Source of the DNA: Clostridium_AM sp900759715
GTDB taxonomy: Bacteria > Bacillota > Clostridia > Clostridiales > Clostridiaceae
Assembly: GCA_900759715.1 (NCBI GenBank)
Contig: CAAEXF010000124.1
Coordinates: forward strand, 1 to 64,000
DNA: 64,000 nt
Direction of reading: 5' to 3'
Shown: positions 43,026-51,981 of the stretch, piece after piece
Layout: each line of letters begins with the position of its first letter
Numbering within the stretch: the first letter of the stretch is position 1
The notes under the pieces: generated by a model
What the model was told of the DNA's origin: nothing
Database searches by the model: none
What the model saw: only the letters and a program-made list of their open reading frames with translations
Program-made: the position numbers and the translations under genes

Positions 43026-44306
43026 TTAGTCAGCATTTCTCTCTAATAAATTTCGTAGATCCTCAGTGGGATGATTTGGATAATCAAATACTTTACCTTC
43101 CCAAGTCCTTATTTTTATATAATTTTTACCTCTTGAAATAATATATTGAGGCAATATAGGTGTCTTCCCATTCCCATTTGGAGCATTTACAATGTATGCA
43201 GGTATTGCCATACCTGAAGTATATCCTCTTAGGTATTCCATTATTTCAATACCATCGTCAACAGAAGTATTGAAATGTGTAGTACCTAAGACATGTTTAG
43301 CATGGAATATATAATAAGGCCTAACTCTGCATTTTAGAAGCTCTTGATTTAAAAGCCGCATTACATATTTGTCATTGTTTATTCCATTTAAAAGCACCGC
43401 TTGATTACCTAGAGGTATTCCTATATTAACAAGTTTTTCACAAGCAGCTTTTGATTCCTTTGTTATTTCTAGGGGATGGTTAAAGTGAGTATTAATATAA
43501 ATAGGAGGGTACTTTTTTAATATATTTAGAAGATTTTCTGTAATTCTTTGAGGCATATTTACTAGTACTCTAGTTCCTAGTCTAATATACTCTACAGTTG
43601 GAATTGAGTGTAGTTCACCTAGAAGCCAATCTAGAGTACTATCAGATAATGTTAATGCATCTCCCCCTGTGATTAATACATCTCTGATTTCCGGGTTTTC
43701 TTTAATATATTTAATAGACTGTTCTAATACTGCTTTTGATTGATGCCTATCCTTGGTTCCAATGTTTCTTCTCCTTTGGCAGTGTCTACAGTATGATGAG
43801 CATATATTGGTTACGTTAATAATTAGCCTGTCAGGGTAACGTCTAGTAATGGCACCAGAAGGATTAGTATATTCTTCTGCCATAGGATCAGCAACTCCAT
43901 CGCTTCTTAACTCTAGTAGTATAGGAACAGATTGTAGTTTTACAGGATTAAATTCATCATCGTCATCTATTAAGGAAGCATAGTATGGAGAAATAGCCCA
44001 TCTGAATTTTTGCTCCACTTTTGAGATGTTCTCTATTTCTTTATCCGTTAACTTAATAATTTTTGCTAATAGATTTACATCAGAAATTCTATTCTTAAGT
44101 TGCCATTTATAATCATTCCAGTTTTCTTCGGTACCATTAAGAAGAGAAAGTATTTTTAACTTCTTTTGCATTATTTTTTCTTCCTGCAATGGCGAAGTTC
44201 CCCTTGGAATAGTATCTTTTACATTAATATAATCTTCTATTTTACTTCTTAACTCCTTTGCCCTGTCAAGAGCGATCTTCCTTTTATTACTTAAGTTATC
44301 CGTCAT
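43026..44306 (-). CDS. eam: Glutamate 2,3-aminomutase (radical SAM, PLP)
   Basis: 426 residues of the lysine 2,3-aminomutase family. Radical-SAM Cys are 169, 173 and 176 (CSSYCRHC), the PLP-lysine is K381 in NGNGK. The residues that hold the substrate ammonium by Asp in lysine enzymes are here Lys337 (FHAKHVLG) and Asn374 (YIVNAP), the pair reported for glutamate 2,3-aminomutase of clostridia. It would form L-beta-glutamate from L-glutamate; beta-glutamate is known as an osmolyte. GAGGGGAT precedes the ATG at 44306. It faces the ATP-grasp genes across a shared terminator. Confidence 0.88.
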   Translation of the reverse strand: MTDNLSNKRKIALDRAKELRSKIEDYINVKDTIPRGTSPLQEEKIMQKKLKILSLLNGTEENWNDYKWQLKNRISDVNLLAKIIKLTDKEIENISKVEQKFRWAISPYYASLIDDDDEFNPVKLQSVPILLELRSDGVADPMAEEYTNPSGAITRRYPDRLIINVTNICSSYCRHCQRRRNIGTKDRHQSKAVLEQSIKYIKENPEIRDVLITGGDALTLSDSTLDWLLGELHSIPTVEYIRLGTRVLVNMPQRITENLLNILKKYPPIYINTHFNHPLEITKESKAACEKLVNIGIPLGNQAVLLNGINNDKYVMRLLNQELLKCRVRPYYIFHAKHVLGTTHFNTSVDDGIEIMEYLRGYTSGMAIPAYIVNAPNGNGKTPILPQYIISRGKNYIKIRTWEGKVFDYPNHPTEDLRNLLERNAD

Positions 44307-44498
44307 ATTCCGTATCCCCTCTTATCATAGAATTATTCCTGCAATGCAGAGAAATATTTGACTATATGTTATATTATGATTTCTCATGAAATATGATACT
44401 TTAAAAGTAGGTTATATGTATTACTTAGATAAATTGCTAATATATTTATAAAGATACTATTTAAAAGTTTTACTAAGGAAATGTCTATGAGTGGGCTT
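44307..44498. other. 192-bp upstream region of eam, no gene
   Basis: AT-rich; holds the leftward eam ribosome site and presumably its promoter. With the RNA element at 44499-44727 it fills the 483-bp gap before the third YheC/D gene. Confidence 0.5.
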
Positions 44499-44727
44499 TT
44501 ATCCGATGACTTACCCGCTCTAATACTCCCATCGCACTCTGTGAAAGCGATTCGCACCAAATCAAAGATTTGGGCTCTCTGCTTTTCTTTAAGTGGGCGT
44601 AAAGAGCGGCTATGTCCCTGGATAACGAATTCTAAGCTTCAGATGGAGGTTAAATGCCTAAATGGCATTTAACGGGCAGAATTGCCCAGTGGTCGCAGAC
44701 AAACTCCACCTGAAGCCAAGAATTCTG
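44499..44727 (+). ncRNA. structured RNA-like repeat element, copy 2
   Basis: Partner of 21549-21767. The loop and single-strand segments are nearly identical while stems differ. Domain 2 is extended here: AATTCTaaGCTTCAG (44629-44643) with CTGAAGCcAAGAATT (44710-44725) and TGGAG with CTCCA. A 63-codon open frame across it (44481-44672) has no ribosome site and is incidental. It lies 60 bp before the third YheC/D gene. Confidence 0.75.
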
Positions 44728-44789
44728 TTTATGAGAACTTAATTTAGCGTTATGAGTATTATGTTTCTGAATTACAGGAGGATTAAAGC

Positions 44790-46163
44790 ATGTGGATTAA
44801 GATTGATATGATAGATTTAGAGTCCAACATCATTTATTTGCCGACAGCGATAGCAAAAACTATTACTGAAGTAGCTTTTGTTTGCTTCGGTAAAAAGAAA
44901 GTTTTAGCACAGGTGCAAGCAATGGAAAATGCAGCAGTAACTGATGTTCACAGCTTTAATAATCCTATGACTATAAAAATATCTAAAGAACTGGTAAATG
45001 AGCTTTTAATTGTAGAGTCATTAACTTACCAGTTAGTATTGGATAAAGGTAATATTGTAATAGGTCCAGTGATTGCGCTACTGCTTGGAAATCGAAGTCA
45101 TTTGTATAATCCATATTATATGAAAAAATATTCAGATAGACTTGGAGTATACAGTAAATTCGGAGGATTAATTTATGGATTTTCATGTAAAGGCGTGGAC
45201 TGGGATAATAATGTAGTTTACGGGCTTTATTATGACAATGAAAAATCACAGTGGAGGTATGGCAAGTTTCCATTTCCTACAGTTATTTATAGAAGAAACT
45301 TTCATGTAAGTGAAAGATTAATAAAAAAACTCATTAATGTTACAGATGGGAGATTGTTTAATTCAACAAGATTTACAAAATATGAATTATATAAGTTTGT
45401 TGAAAAAAACAAGTATTTAAGTAATTATCTTATACCAACGGAATTGTCAGTAAATGAAAGTGTGATAAAGAATTTTTTAAAAGAATATAAAAAAGTAATT
45501 CTTAAACCAATAGATTTATCTCGTGGAAGAGGTATTTGCGTAATAGAAGAAAAGCAAAGGGGCTATAAAGTTTTAGATTATAGAAATACAGAGTATATAG
45601 AAAAGTACTTAGATGACGATGAGTCCTTAGAAATTTTTCTGAAGTCAAATAGGTCTTTTTTTCAGAAATATTTAGTTCAGAAACATCTTGAGTTGGCTAT
45701 GATAGATGGCTCATGCTTTGATGTTAGGGTTGTTATGCAAAAAGATAGGAATAAAGTATGGATATGTACAGGAATTGAATGTAGGGTTGCTAAAAAGGAC
45801 TCTCTTATAACTAATATCTCAAGAGGAGGATATGCATTACCACTGTCAGTTGCCCTAACTAAAGCATTTCCTGACGAGTCTAATCAAAAGCTATTAATGC
45901 AGCAACTAGATAACCTTTGTAAAAAGTTCTGCAACCACATGGATCAAATGGGAGAACATTTTGCTGAATTCGGATTAGATGTAGCAGTTGATATAAATAA
46001 GAACCTATGGCTAATTGAGGCAAATGTACTCCCGAGTTTTAAGGGGTTTAAGGGAATGGATTATAATAACTATTTAAATATTAGATATACACCATTGATA
46101 TATGCAGTATCCCTTACAGAGTTTTATGAAAGTGTAAGTTTAGAAGGTGATAAGGATAAATGA
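44790..46163 (+). CDS. YheC/YheD-family ATP-grasp protein 3
   Basis: 457 residues, most divergent of the three. Landmarks: GNIVIGPVIALLLGNR (end of the N-domain), KVILKPIDLSRGRGICVIEEKQRGYKVLDYRN, KYLVQKHLELAMIDGSCFDVRVVMQKDRNKVWICTGIECRVAKKDS, and FAEFGLDVAVDINKNLWLIEANVLPSFKG. AGGAGGA before the ATG at 44790. Preceded by the RNA element. A perfect 11-bp hairpin follows at 46172. Confidence 0.87.
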   Translation: MWIKIDMIDLESNIIYLPTAIAKTITEVAFVCFGKKKVLAQVQAMENAAVTDVHSFNNPMTIKISKELVNELLIVESLTYQLVLDKGNIVIGPVIALLLGNRSHLYNPYYMKKYSDRLGVYSKFGGLIYGFSCKGVDWDNNVVYGLYYDNEKSQWRYGKFPFPTVIYRRNFHVSERLIKKLINVTDGRLFNSTRFTKYELYKFVEKNKYLSNYLIPTELSVNESVIKNFLKEYKKVILKPIDLSRGRGICVIEEKQRGYKVLDYRNTEYIEKYLDDDESLEIFLKSNRSFFQKYLVQKHLELAMIDGSCFDVRVVMQKDRNKVWICTGIECRVAKKDSLITNISRGGYALPLSVALTKAFPDESNQKLLMQQLDNLCKKFCNHMDQMGEHFAEFGLDVAVDINKNLWLIEANVLPSFKGFKGMDYNNYLNIRYTPLIYAVSLTEFYESVSLEGDKDK

Positions 46164-46171
46164 GACTTTTA

Positions 46172-46207
46172 AATCAATAGCAAGGGATAAGATTGATTGC
46201 TATTGAT
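46172..46207 (+). terminator. hairpin after YheC/D 3
   Basis: ATCAATAGCAA (46172-46182) pairs perfectly with 46197-46207; no U tract. Confidence 0.6.
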
Positions 46208-46235
46208 ATAAACTATATGGGGGGAAAGTAATAGT

Positions 46236-46625
46236 ATGAAAAAAATAAAAGCTAAAATAATGGTACTTTTAGTTTTTGCAATAGTTACTTGCCTTGGTAT
46301 TGTTACATTAAAACCATTTACTGAAACTCACATTTTGCCAATTCAAATTATTAAAAGTAACCCAAATATTATTGGCACTTATGAAGGAGAAAAGATTTTA
46401 AAATCTGAACAAGGTAATGAGTGTTACTTAATAGTTCCTAATTCTATTATCTATGTCAACGGTAAAGAAGTAAAACAATCTGTAAAAATAAAGTACAGCG
46501 TAGAACAAACAAAATCATTTAATAATCTAATGGAAGGTCAAGGTTATCTTCAATACAATAATAGTATATTTAATAAAACTAATGGAAAACTTATTGGAAT
46601 TTATAATCACAACCCAATCCATTGA
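46236..46625 (+). CDS. Hypothetical exported or membrane-anchored protein
   Basis: 129 residues: KKIKAKIMVLLVFAIVTCLGIVTL is an uncleaved signal anchor or signal peptide, the rest (~100 residues) a small beta-rich domain with one Cys (NECYLIVPNSIIYVNGKEV). No family recognised. GGGGGGAAAG precedes the ATG at 46236. Confidence 0.65.
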   Translation: MKKIKAKIMVLLVFAIVTCLGIVTLKPFTETHILPIQIIKSNPNIIGTYEGEKILKSEQGNECYLIVPNSIIYVNGKEVKQSVKIKYSVEQTKSFNNLMEGQGYLQYNNSIFNKTNGKLIGIYNHNPIH

Positions 46626-46639
46626 TTCATTTTATCTTT

Positions 46640-46673
46640 AAAGGCGGAATAATAAGGTGTACGCCTTTTTTCT
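46640..46673 (+). terminator. terminator
   Basis: AAAGGCG (46640-46646) with CGCCTTT (46662-46668), then TTTTTC. Confidence 0.78.
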
Positions 46674-46690
46674 ATCTTTTATTGAAGGAA

Positions 46691-46712
46691 ACCAATATAT
46701 GAGGATATGTAA
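46691..46712 (+). pseudogene. remnant of a NIF3-like gene end
   Basis: 22 bp, 21 of them identical to 49324-49345, the last codons (PVYEDM-stop) of the NIF3-like gene. The upstream frame is closed, so only the tail is present. Confidence 0.4.
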
Positions 46713-46717
46713 TCTTG

Positions 46718-47674
46718 TTATTTAATGGAACAACTGAAAAACGAATACCGTGATGTTAAATAGTATTTTCAAGAGAGGAAAGAAAACCTAAGCTATAAAA
46801 ATTAGAAGTGTAAAATCAGGAAGATTTTTTATTTATACCCTGTTACAATTAAAGAGTAAATAAAAGGTACCTTAACGAAATTTAACTTTAGGGGAGGAAA
46901 TATGTTATGAAAAAAATATATTTTAATCCAGGCTGTGGTTTAAGTATATACAAGCCTGAAATAGAAAATAAAATTTTAAAGTTTTTGAATGAAAATTACG
47001 GGGAGGTTACATTGCATAAAATATGCTGTCACCATGATCCTCAAGTTGAAGCGGGCTCATTGATTATCAATGTATGCGCTGGTTGTGACAGGCGTTTTAG
47101 GAGCTTATATGAAGGTGTATCAACAATTTCTTTATGGGAAGTACTTGATGGATTGGATGCATTTCAGTATCCTGACTATAAAGGTTTGAAGTTGTCGGTA
47201 CACGATGCTTGTCCTGTGCGTGAAAAGCCACAGGTACATAAAGCCGTACGTAATTTACTTAAAAAGATGAATATTGATATTGTGGAAACAAAGTTTTCCG
47301 GCACGAATTCAATATGCTGCGGAGATGATTTTTATCCTAAGATTCCCGTTGAAAAGGTTCATCAGAAAATGAAGGAACGAGCAGACTCGATGCCTTGCGA
47401 TGAGGTTTGTGTATATTGTATTTCCTGTATCAAATCAATGCATATTGGCGGCAAAACACCTAGACATTTGATTGATCTTTTAATGAGCGAAACAACTGAA
47501 CCACAAATATACGATACCGTGAAATGGCATGAACAATTACAAGAATATATTGATAAGCATTAAGATATAATCATTATAACCAGTGAAGAAAAATTAAAAG
47601 TAAAGCTAATGAGGATAACCTTTACTAACTTAATATACATCCTTATTATTTAATGTAACAACTGAAAAAACGAA
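46718..47674 (+). repeat. imperfect direct repeats flanking the CCG gene
   Basis: 46718-46745 and 47646-47674 share TTATTTAAT, ACAACTGAAAAA and ACGAA with one substitution and one insertion. They bracket the gene at 46907-47563. Confidence 0.6.
46907..47563 (+). CDS. CCG-domain (HdrB/GlpC-like) Fe-S protein
   Basis: 218 residues with two Cys-rich CCG-type motifs: an N-terminal NPGCGLS and HKICCHHDPQ, NVCAGCDRRF, then SICCGDDFYP, CVYCISCIKSM. Such motifs bind a noncubane 4Fe-4S cluster in heterodisulfide reductase B and related quinone oxidoreductase subunits. No other redox gene adjoins. GGGGAGG precedes the ATG at 46907. It is flanked by the direct repeats 46718 and 47646. Function unknown. 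Confidence 0.78.
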   Translation: MKKIYFNPGCGLSIYKPEIENKILKFLNENYGEVTLHKICCHHDPQVEAGSLIINVCAGCDRRFRSLYEGVSTISLWEVLDGLDAFQYPDYKGLKLSVHDACPVREKPQVHKAVRNLLKKMNIDIVETKFSGTNSICCGDDFYPKIPVEKVHQKMKERADSMPCDEVCVYCISCIKSMHIGGKTPRHLIDLLMSETTEPQIYDTVKWHEQLQEYIDKH

Positions 47675-47840
47675 CAATTTGTAAAAGCATCGTATTATTC
47701 AAAAATGAACTAAATTTTACGGTGTTTTTACGTCGTATTTCAATTATAATTTCTATGTATTTAATTCCTTTATTTGTATTAGAAAATTTTATATAATTAG
47801 ATTACTTGTTAACTAAGCTATACATTCGGAGGTGAAAATA

Positions 47841-48416
47841 ATGAATTTTAATGAAATGAATATTTCAACAGAAAGATTAGTATTAAGGGGTATTAGAATT
47901 TCTGATGCAGAGTCGATCTTTAAATACCGTTCAAATCCACAGATATATAAATTTCAAGGCTGGAGACCACAAACCATCGAAGAAGTAAAAGAATTTATTT
48001 GTGAAAAAGTTGCTAAAATCCCCAATATACCAGATACTTGGTATCAACTTGGAATTTTGCTTAAGGAAACTGATGAGTTAATAGGGGATATAGGAATTCA
48101 TTTTATAGACTCAGATAACTTGCAGGTAGAACTAGGATTTACACTATCTTTAGATCATCAATGTAAAGGATATGCTACTGAAGCTATTACTGGTGTAATA
48201 AATTACTTATTTAATAATTTAAAAAAACATAGAATAATTGCTTCAGTTGATCCTAGAAATACAAAATCCATAGCATTGCTTGAAAGAATTCAAATGAGAA
48301 AAGAGGCACATTTTAAAAAAAGCTTTTGGTTTGATAATGAATGGGCAGATGATATAGTCTATGCAATTTTAAGAGAAGAGTGGATTAATCAAAAATCAAA
48401 GAGTAATAATAAATAA
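47841..48416 (+). CDS. GNAT acetyltransferase (RimJ/RimL type)
   Basis: 191 residues. NISTERLVLRGIRISDAESIFKYRSNP is the usual start, with VELGFTLSLDHQCKGYATEAITGVI (acetyl-CoA loop) and NTKSIALLERIQMRKEAHFKKS. The ATG at 47841 is six bases from GGAGGTG; an earlier GTG at 47832 lies inside that site. Probably ribosomal-protein or small-molecule N-acetylation by family. Confidence 0.87.
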   Translation: MNFNEMNISTERLVLRGIRISDAESIFKYRSNPQIYKFQGWRPQTIEEVKEFICEKVAKIPNIPDTWYQLGILLKETDELIGDIGIHFIDSDNLQVELGFTLSLDHQCKGYATEAITGVINYLFNNLKKHRIIASVDPRNTKSIALLERIQMRKEAHFKKSFWFDNEWADDIVYAILREEWINQKSKSNNK

Positions 48417-48493
48417 GATGTAAAATTCTATTTTAATAAAAAATTAGTTTTTCATAATAAATATGGACAAACTATATGATGGAGGGGAGTTAT

Positions 48494-49345
48494 ATGAAGT
48501 CTGTTGAGTTGTATAATTGCTTAGAAAGAGATTTTATTCTAAAAGGATTGAAAGATGACTGGGCAAGACACATGGGTGAATTAGATGATTATATTTCAGT
48601 GAATTTTAAAGAAAGAAGTATGGGGTTGGTATGTGACTTTGCAAATGAAATTAATAAAGTCTATTCAGCTGTGTTTCCAACTGAAAAAATTATGCAGAAG
48701 ATTATTGATGATGGTGTAACGGATGCTATGTTATTTTTACACCATCCTTCGATTTGGGATATTAGAAGAGCACCAAAAACATTTTATCAAATGGATAGAG
48801 GGTTATTAGAAAAGTTTAGAGAGAATAGAATATCTATATATAATTTGCATACGCCACTAGATAACTTCAGTGAATACTCAACAAGCAAAACTTTGGCTGA
48901 TGCGTTAAATATAGAAATTGAAAAAACCTTTGCTGAATATTATGGAGGTTTATGCGGTGTTATTGGAGAAACCAAATGCAAAAATATGGAGGAATTGCAT
49001 GATAAGTTTTCAGAAGTAGTAGGCCATGATACAAGACTCTATCTATATGGAGATAACAATATAAAGAATGGAAGAGTAGCTATTGTAGCCGGTGGCGGTA
49101 ATGATGTAGATATTGTTTCTGAAATGATTAAGAACAAAGTTAATGTTCTTATCACAGGAATTTCAGCAAATAATGAATATTCTGCAGAGGTTCATGAACT
49201 GGAACAAAAAAATTGTATTAATGTTTTAGGAGGCACCCATTACTCTACTGAGAAATTTGCCTGTCAAAAAATGTGTGTCTATTTTGAAAAGCTTGGTCTT
49301 GTTTCTACCTTTATTAAGGGGGAACCAGTATATGAGGATATGTAA
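48494..49345 (+). CDS. NIF3-family metal-binding protein
   Basis: 283 residues of the NIF3/YbgI (GTP cyclohydrolase 1 type 2-like) family, with its metal ligands: LFLHHPSIWD, NLHTPLDN, and GGTHYSTEKFACQ near the end. GGAGGGGAG seven bases before ATG 48494; the ATG at 48476 lies before that site. The true reaction of the family is unclear. Its last 22 bp recur at 46691. Confidence 0.87.
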   Translation: MKSVELYNCLERDFILKGLKDDWARHMGELDDYISVNFKERSMGLVCDFANEINKVYSAVFPTEKIMQKIIDDGVTDAMLFLHHPSIWDIRRAPKTFYQMDRGLLEKFRENRISIYNLHTPLDNFSEYSTSKTLADALNIEIEKTFAEYYGGLCGVIGETKCKNMEELHDKFSEVVGHDTRLYLYGDNNIKNGRVAIVAGGGNDVDIVSEMIKNKVNVLITGISANNEYSAEVHELEQKNCINVLGGTHYSTEKFACQKMCVYFEKLGLVSTFIKGEPVYEDM

Positions 49346-49481
49346 GTTTGTTATATTGTGATGTGTGAGTATGCTATAATAATATTATTATATGATTGGT
49401 AATGTTGTTAATTTTATTATGTTACATTTTTCTTTTAGTATGATGTAGAATCAAAATTGGTAGGAGTTAGGAGTTGAGAAA

Positions 49482-49904
49482 ATGATTCAATCAATTGTCC
49501 ACATAGCTATAGTTGTGAAAGATTATGATGAGGCAATAGAATTTTATACAAAGAAGCTTAATTTTGAATTAATTGAAGATACTTATCAGCCTGAACAAGA
49601 CAAACGGTGGGTAATAGTATCTCCACCTGGATCAGTTGGAACTACAATATTACTTGCAAGAGCATCTAAACCTGAACAAGAATCATTTATAGGTAATCAG
49701 ACAGGCGGAAGAGTTTTTTTATTTTTAAACACTGATGATTTTTGGAGAGACTATAATGAAATGATTTCAAAGGGAATAGAATTTGTAAGAGAGCCAAAAG
49801 AACAATCCTATGGAATGGTTGCGGTATTTAAGGATTTATATGGAAACCTATGGGACTTACTACAGTTGAAAGAGGATCATCCAATTTCAAAACGAATTAA
49901 GTAA
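49482..49904 (+). CDS. VOC-superfamily (glyoxalase/bleomycin-resistance) protein
   Basis: 140 residues: SIVHIAIVVKDYDEAIEFYTKKLNFEL, then LNTDDFWRDYNEMISKGIEFV and DLYGNLWDLLQL, the two beta-alpha-beta-beta-beta halves of a VOC metal fold. Start ATG 49482 has a weak ribosome site (AGGAGTTAGGAG further up). It converges with an HxlR-type regulator. Substrate unknown. Confidence 0.87.
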   Translation: MIQSIVHIAIVVKDYDEAIEFYTKKLNFELIEDTYQPEQDKRWVIVSPPGSVGTTILLARASKPEQESFIGNQTGGRVFLFLNTDDFWRDYNEMISKGIEFVREPKEQSYGMVAVFKDLYGNLWDLLQLKEDHPISKRIK

Positions 49905-49927
49905 CTGACTCTATAAATGTCATCCAA

Positions 49928-49966
49928 GTGTTAATTCTATATTATTTAGAATTAACACTATTTTTC
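49928..49966. terminator. bidirectional terminator
   Basis: GTGTTAATTCTA (49928-49939) pairs perfectly with 49947-49958, then TATTTTTC. Confidence 0.9.
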
Positions 49967-50289
49967 ATTTTCTTTCCCCAACCAGCGAGTGTTTTAAGAG
50001 CTGGAATAAGTTCTTCTCCATTGTCAGTTAATGAATACTCAACTCTCGGTGGTATCTCCATAAATTGCTTTCGATTTATGATACCATCTAATTCAAGCTC
50101 CTTTAGTGATTGAGTTAGCATCATGTTGGTAATTCCATCAATATTTCTTTTTAACTCATTATATCTCATAGTTCCATTTTTACTTAACGCCCAAATTATA
50201 GGTAATCTCCACTTTCCACCGATAATGTTTAAAGCAAATGTTAATGGACAGTTGTCAAAGTTATTTTTATATAGAGTTTGATCACTCAT
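49942..50289 (-). CDS. HxlR-family transcriptional regulator
   Basis: 115 residues, winged helix. NCPLTFALNIIGGKWRLPIIWAL holds the Cys typical of redox or aldehyde-sensing HxlR proteins, followed by MRYNELKRNIDGITNMMLTQSLKELELDGIINR (recognition helix) and PRVEYSLTDNGEEL. ATG 50289 follows GGGGCG; an in-frame start at 50340 adds 17 residues without a site. Its stop region overlaps the terminator. It is divergent from the GNAT at 50434, a likely target. Confidence 0.88.
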   Translation of the reverse strand: MSDQTLYKNNFDNCPLTFALNIIGGKWRLPIIWALSKNGTMRYNELKRNIDGITNMMLTQSLKELELDGIINRKQFMEIPPRVEYSLTDNGEELIPALKTLAGWGKKMKNSVNSK

Positions 50290-50433
50290 AAAATCGCCCC
50301 AATACTCAGTTTTTACTTCCTTAAACAGAAAATAGTGCATACTTGTTACTATACTTGTAACTGATATAATTATATCTAATCTGATTCATCAATCAAACAT
50401 GTTTTTAATTTATTTTTAGAAAGGAAGATTAAT

Positions 50434-50976
50434 ATGAGTTTTCATTATGAGGTTATTTCTGAAGATAATATTATCTATATTAAGGATTTATGTAATGAAT
50501 TAATGGCTTATCAAAAGTCTAAGGCATATATCCGTCCTGAGTTCTTTGATGACATGTGTTTTGAAACTAGAATGATTCCATCTGTCAAGAGTGCTAAAGC
50601 TAACTACATAATAGTAGCAAAAGATGATGATGAAATTGTTGGATATGCCTATAGTACAATTGCACCAAAGGAGATATATTCTGATGATTTTGCTACTTTA
50701 AAATGTCATGCCTTCTTTGACTTTAATTCTGTAAAAAGTGATGACGTGGGTTGTCTTTCTCAGTTTTATATAAAAGAGGATTATCGCAATGCTGGCATTG
50801 GTACAGTTTTGTTTAAAAAGTCTATGGATTGGTTAAATTCATTTAAATCAATAAGTGATTTGTTTATCTTTGTATCAAACGGAAACGATAATGCGCTAAA
50901 ATTCTATGAAGGTAAAGGCTTCAAAATAAGTCACCAGATACTGGATGGATTTATTACAGTATTAAGGAATACTTAA
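50434..50976 (+). CDS. GNAT acetyltransferase
   Basis: 180 residues: ISEDNIIYIKDLCNELMAYQK, then VGYAYSTIAP, and the acetyl-CoA site CLSQFYIKEDYRNAGIGTVLFKKSMDWL, then NDNALKFYEGKGFKISHQ. AAAGGAAG before the ATG. In the 93-bp gap to hxlR there is a near-repeat (ACTTGTTACTATACTTGTAAC, about 50340-50360) that may be its operator. Confidence 0.85.
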   Translation: MSFHYEVISEDNIIYIKDLCNELMAYQKSKAYIRPEFFDDMCFETRMIPSVKSAKANYIIVAKDDDEIVGYAYSTIAPKEIYSDDFATLKCHAFFDFNSVKSDDVGCLSQFYIKEDYRNAGIGTVLFKKSMDWLNSFKSISDLFIFVSNGNDNALKFYEGKGFKISHQILDGFITVLRNT

Positions 50977-50997
50977 AGGATGAATAAATCGTTATGG

Positions 50998-51060
50998 ATT
51001 ACCTCTTTCAAGTAGTATAGCCGCCATTTTTGACTATACTACTTGAAAGGGGTAATTTTT
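50998..51060 (+). terminator. long perfect terminator hairpin
   Basis: A 23-bp arm 50998-51020 pairs with 51034-51056 (one mismatch) and is followed by TTTT. Confidence 0.93.
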
Positions 51061-51114
51061 ATGTCAGTCTAACCCTTTTAGTGTACTGCATGTATTTGAA
51101 AATCTATTTATATC

Positions 51115-51144
51115 TTGACAAACGATTATATCGTACATTAAGAT
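51115..51144 (+). promoter_or_regulatory. promoter/operator of the marR-type gene
   Basis: TTGACA (51115-51120) with TAAGAT (51139-51144), and dyad ACGAT-TAT-ATCGT (51122-51134) in the spacer, where a MarR dimer would block polymerase. Confidence 0.65.
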
Positions 51145-51163
51145 ATAGATAGAGGTGATTATT

Positions 51164-51589
51164 ATGGAACTAGAAAATAGTATTAAAATAATTAATGAAC
51201 AATGGACGGATATTTACTATCTGCTACATAATGTAGATAAAGAAAACTTGACTCACCAAGCAATTCGATTGTTACAATATATTGATAAAAATAAAGAGGC
51301 AACTATTGGAGATTTAGCAAGACATATAGATACATCCTCAAATACAGCTTCTGAACACATTAAAAGACTAATAAAGAAGGGTTTCGTTACTAAGCAAAGA
51401 AGTGAAGTAGATGAAAGAAAAACTATAGTTAAAATAACTGAAGAAGGTAAATATAAGCTGTATCAACATACAAAATTGGATGAGACTAAATTAAAGAAAA
51501 TTTTTGAATCTCTTAGTAACTCCGAATTGGAAATAATACAGAAGGCATTTTTGATATTTAGCGAGGAGGCGAAAAAGTGTTTACGATAG
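51164..51589 (+). CDS. MarR-family transcriptional regulator
   Basis: 141 residues, winged helix: LTHQAIRLLQYIDKNKEATIGDLARHIDTSSNTASEHIKRLIKKGFVTKQRSEVDERKTIVKITEEG. AGAGGTG precedes ATG 51164. Its end overlaps the following gene by 13 bp, so both are one unit and the downstream membrane protein is probably under its control. Confidence 0.9.
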   Translation: MELENSIKIINEQWTDIYYLLHNVDKENLTHQAIRLLQYIDKNKEATIGDLARHIDTSSNTASEHIKRLIKKGFVTKQRSEVDERKTIVKITEEGKYKLYQHTKLDETKLKKIFESLSNSELEIIQKAFLIFSEEAKKCLR

Positions 51590-51906
51590 TAAAAGTTTTG
51601 ATTTCAGCGGTAATAATTGGAGTAGTAACAGAAATAGCAAAGAGATCTCCGGCGTATGGAGGAATTATTGCGGCATTGCCACTAGTTAGTTTGTTAAGTT
51701 TAATTTGGATTTCCATACAAGGTGAACAAACGCAAAATCTTAGCAAATTCGTATTTGGTGTTTTAAAAGGATTTCCAGCAACAATAATATTGCTATTGAT
51801 TGTAGCAATGTCATTAAGAGCTTATATATCATTAACTTTATCAATTGTCTTAGGAATTTGTGGTTGGGGAATTTTTTTGGTTATCCAAAATTCTGTATTT
51901 AATTAG
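51577..51906 (+). CDS. DUF3147-like membrane protein
   Basis: 109 residues, four hydrophobic segments: VKVLISAVIIGVVTEIAKRSP, GGIIAALPLVSLLSLIWI, FPATIILLLIVAMSLRAY, SIVLGICGWGIFLVI. Length and the EIAKRSPAYGGIIAALP signature fit DUF3147 proteins. GTG start at 51577 after GAGGAGG. Transport or efflux is a guess from the MarR partner. Confidence 0.82.
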   Translation: MFTIVKVLISAVIIGVVTEIAKRSPAYGGIIAALPLVSLLSLIWISIQGEQTQNLSKFVFGVLKGFPATIILLLIVAMSLRAYISLTLSIVLGICGWGIFLVIQNSVFN

Positions 51907-51981
51907 ATGATTAGCAAGGCATACCTAAGGTCTGACAATGATCCTCTAGGGTCATTAACAAATTGTTTTGCTAGAAATAAA

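Noticed and set aside
43026..44306. Lysine 2,3-aminomutase
   Set aside because: The two substrate-binding Asp positions are Lys337 and Asn374, which fits the glutamate enzyme.
44481..44672. 63-codon ORF over RNA copy 2
   Set aside because: No ribosome site; paired changes between the RNA copies follow stems and not codons, and copy 1 has no equivalent frame.
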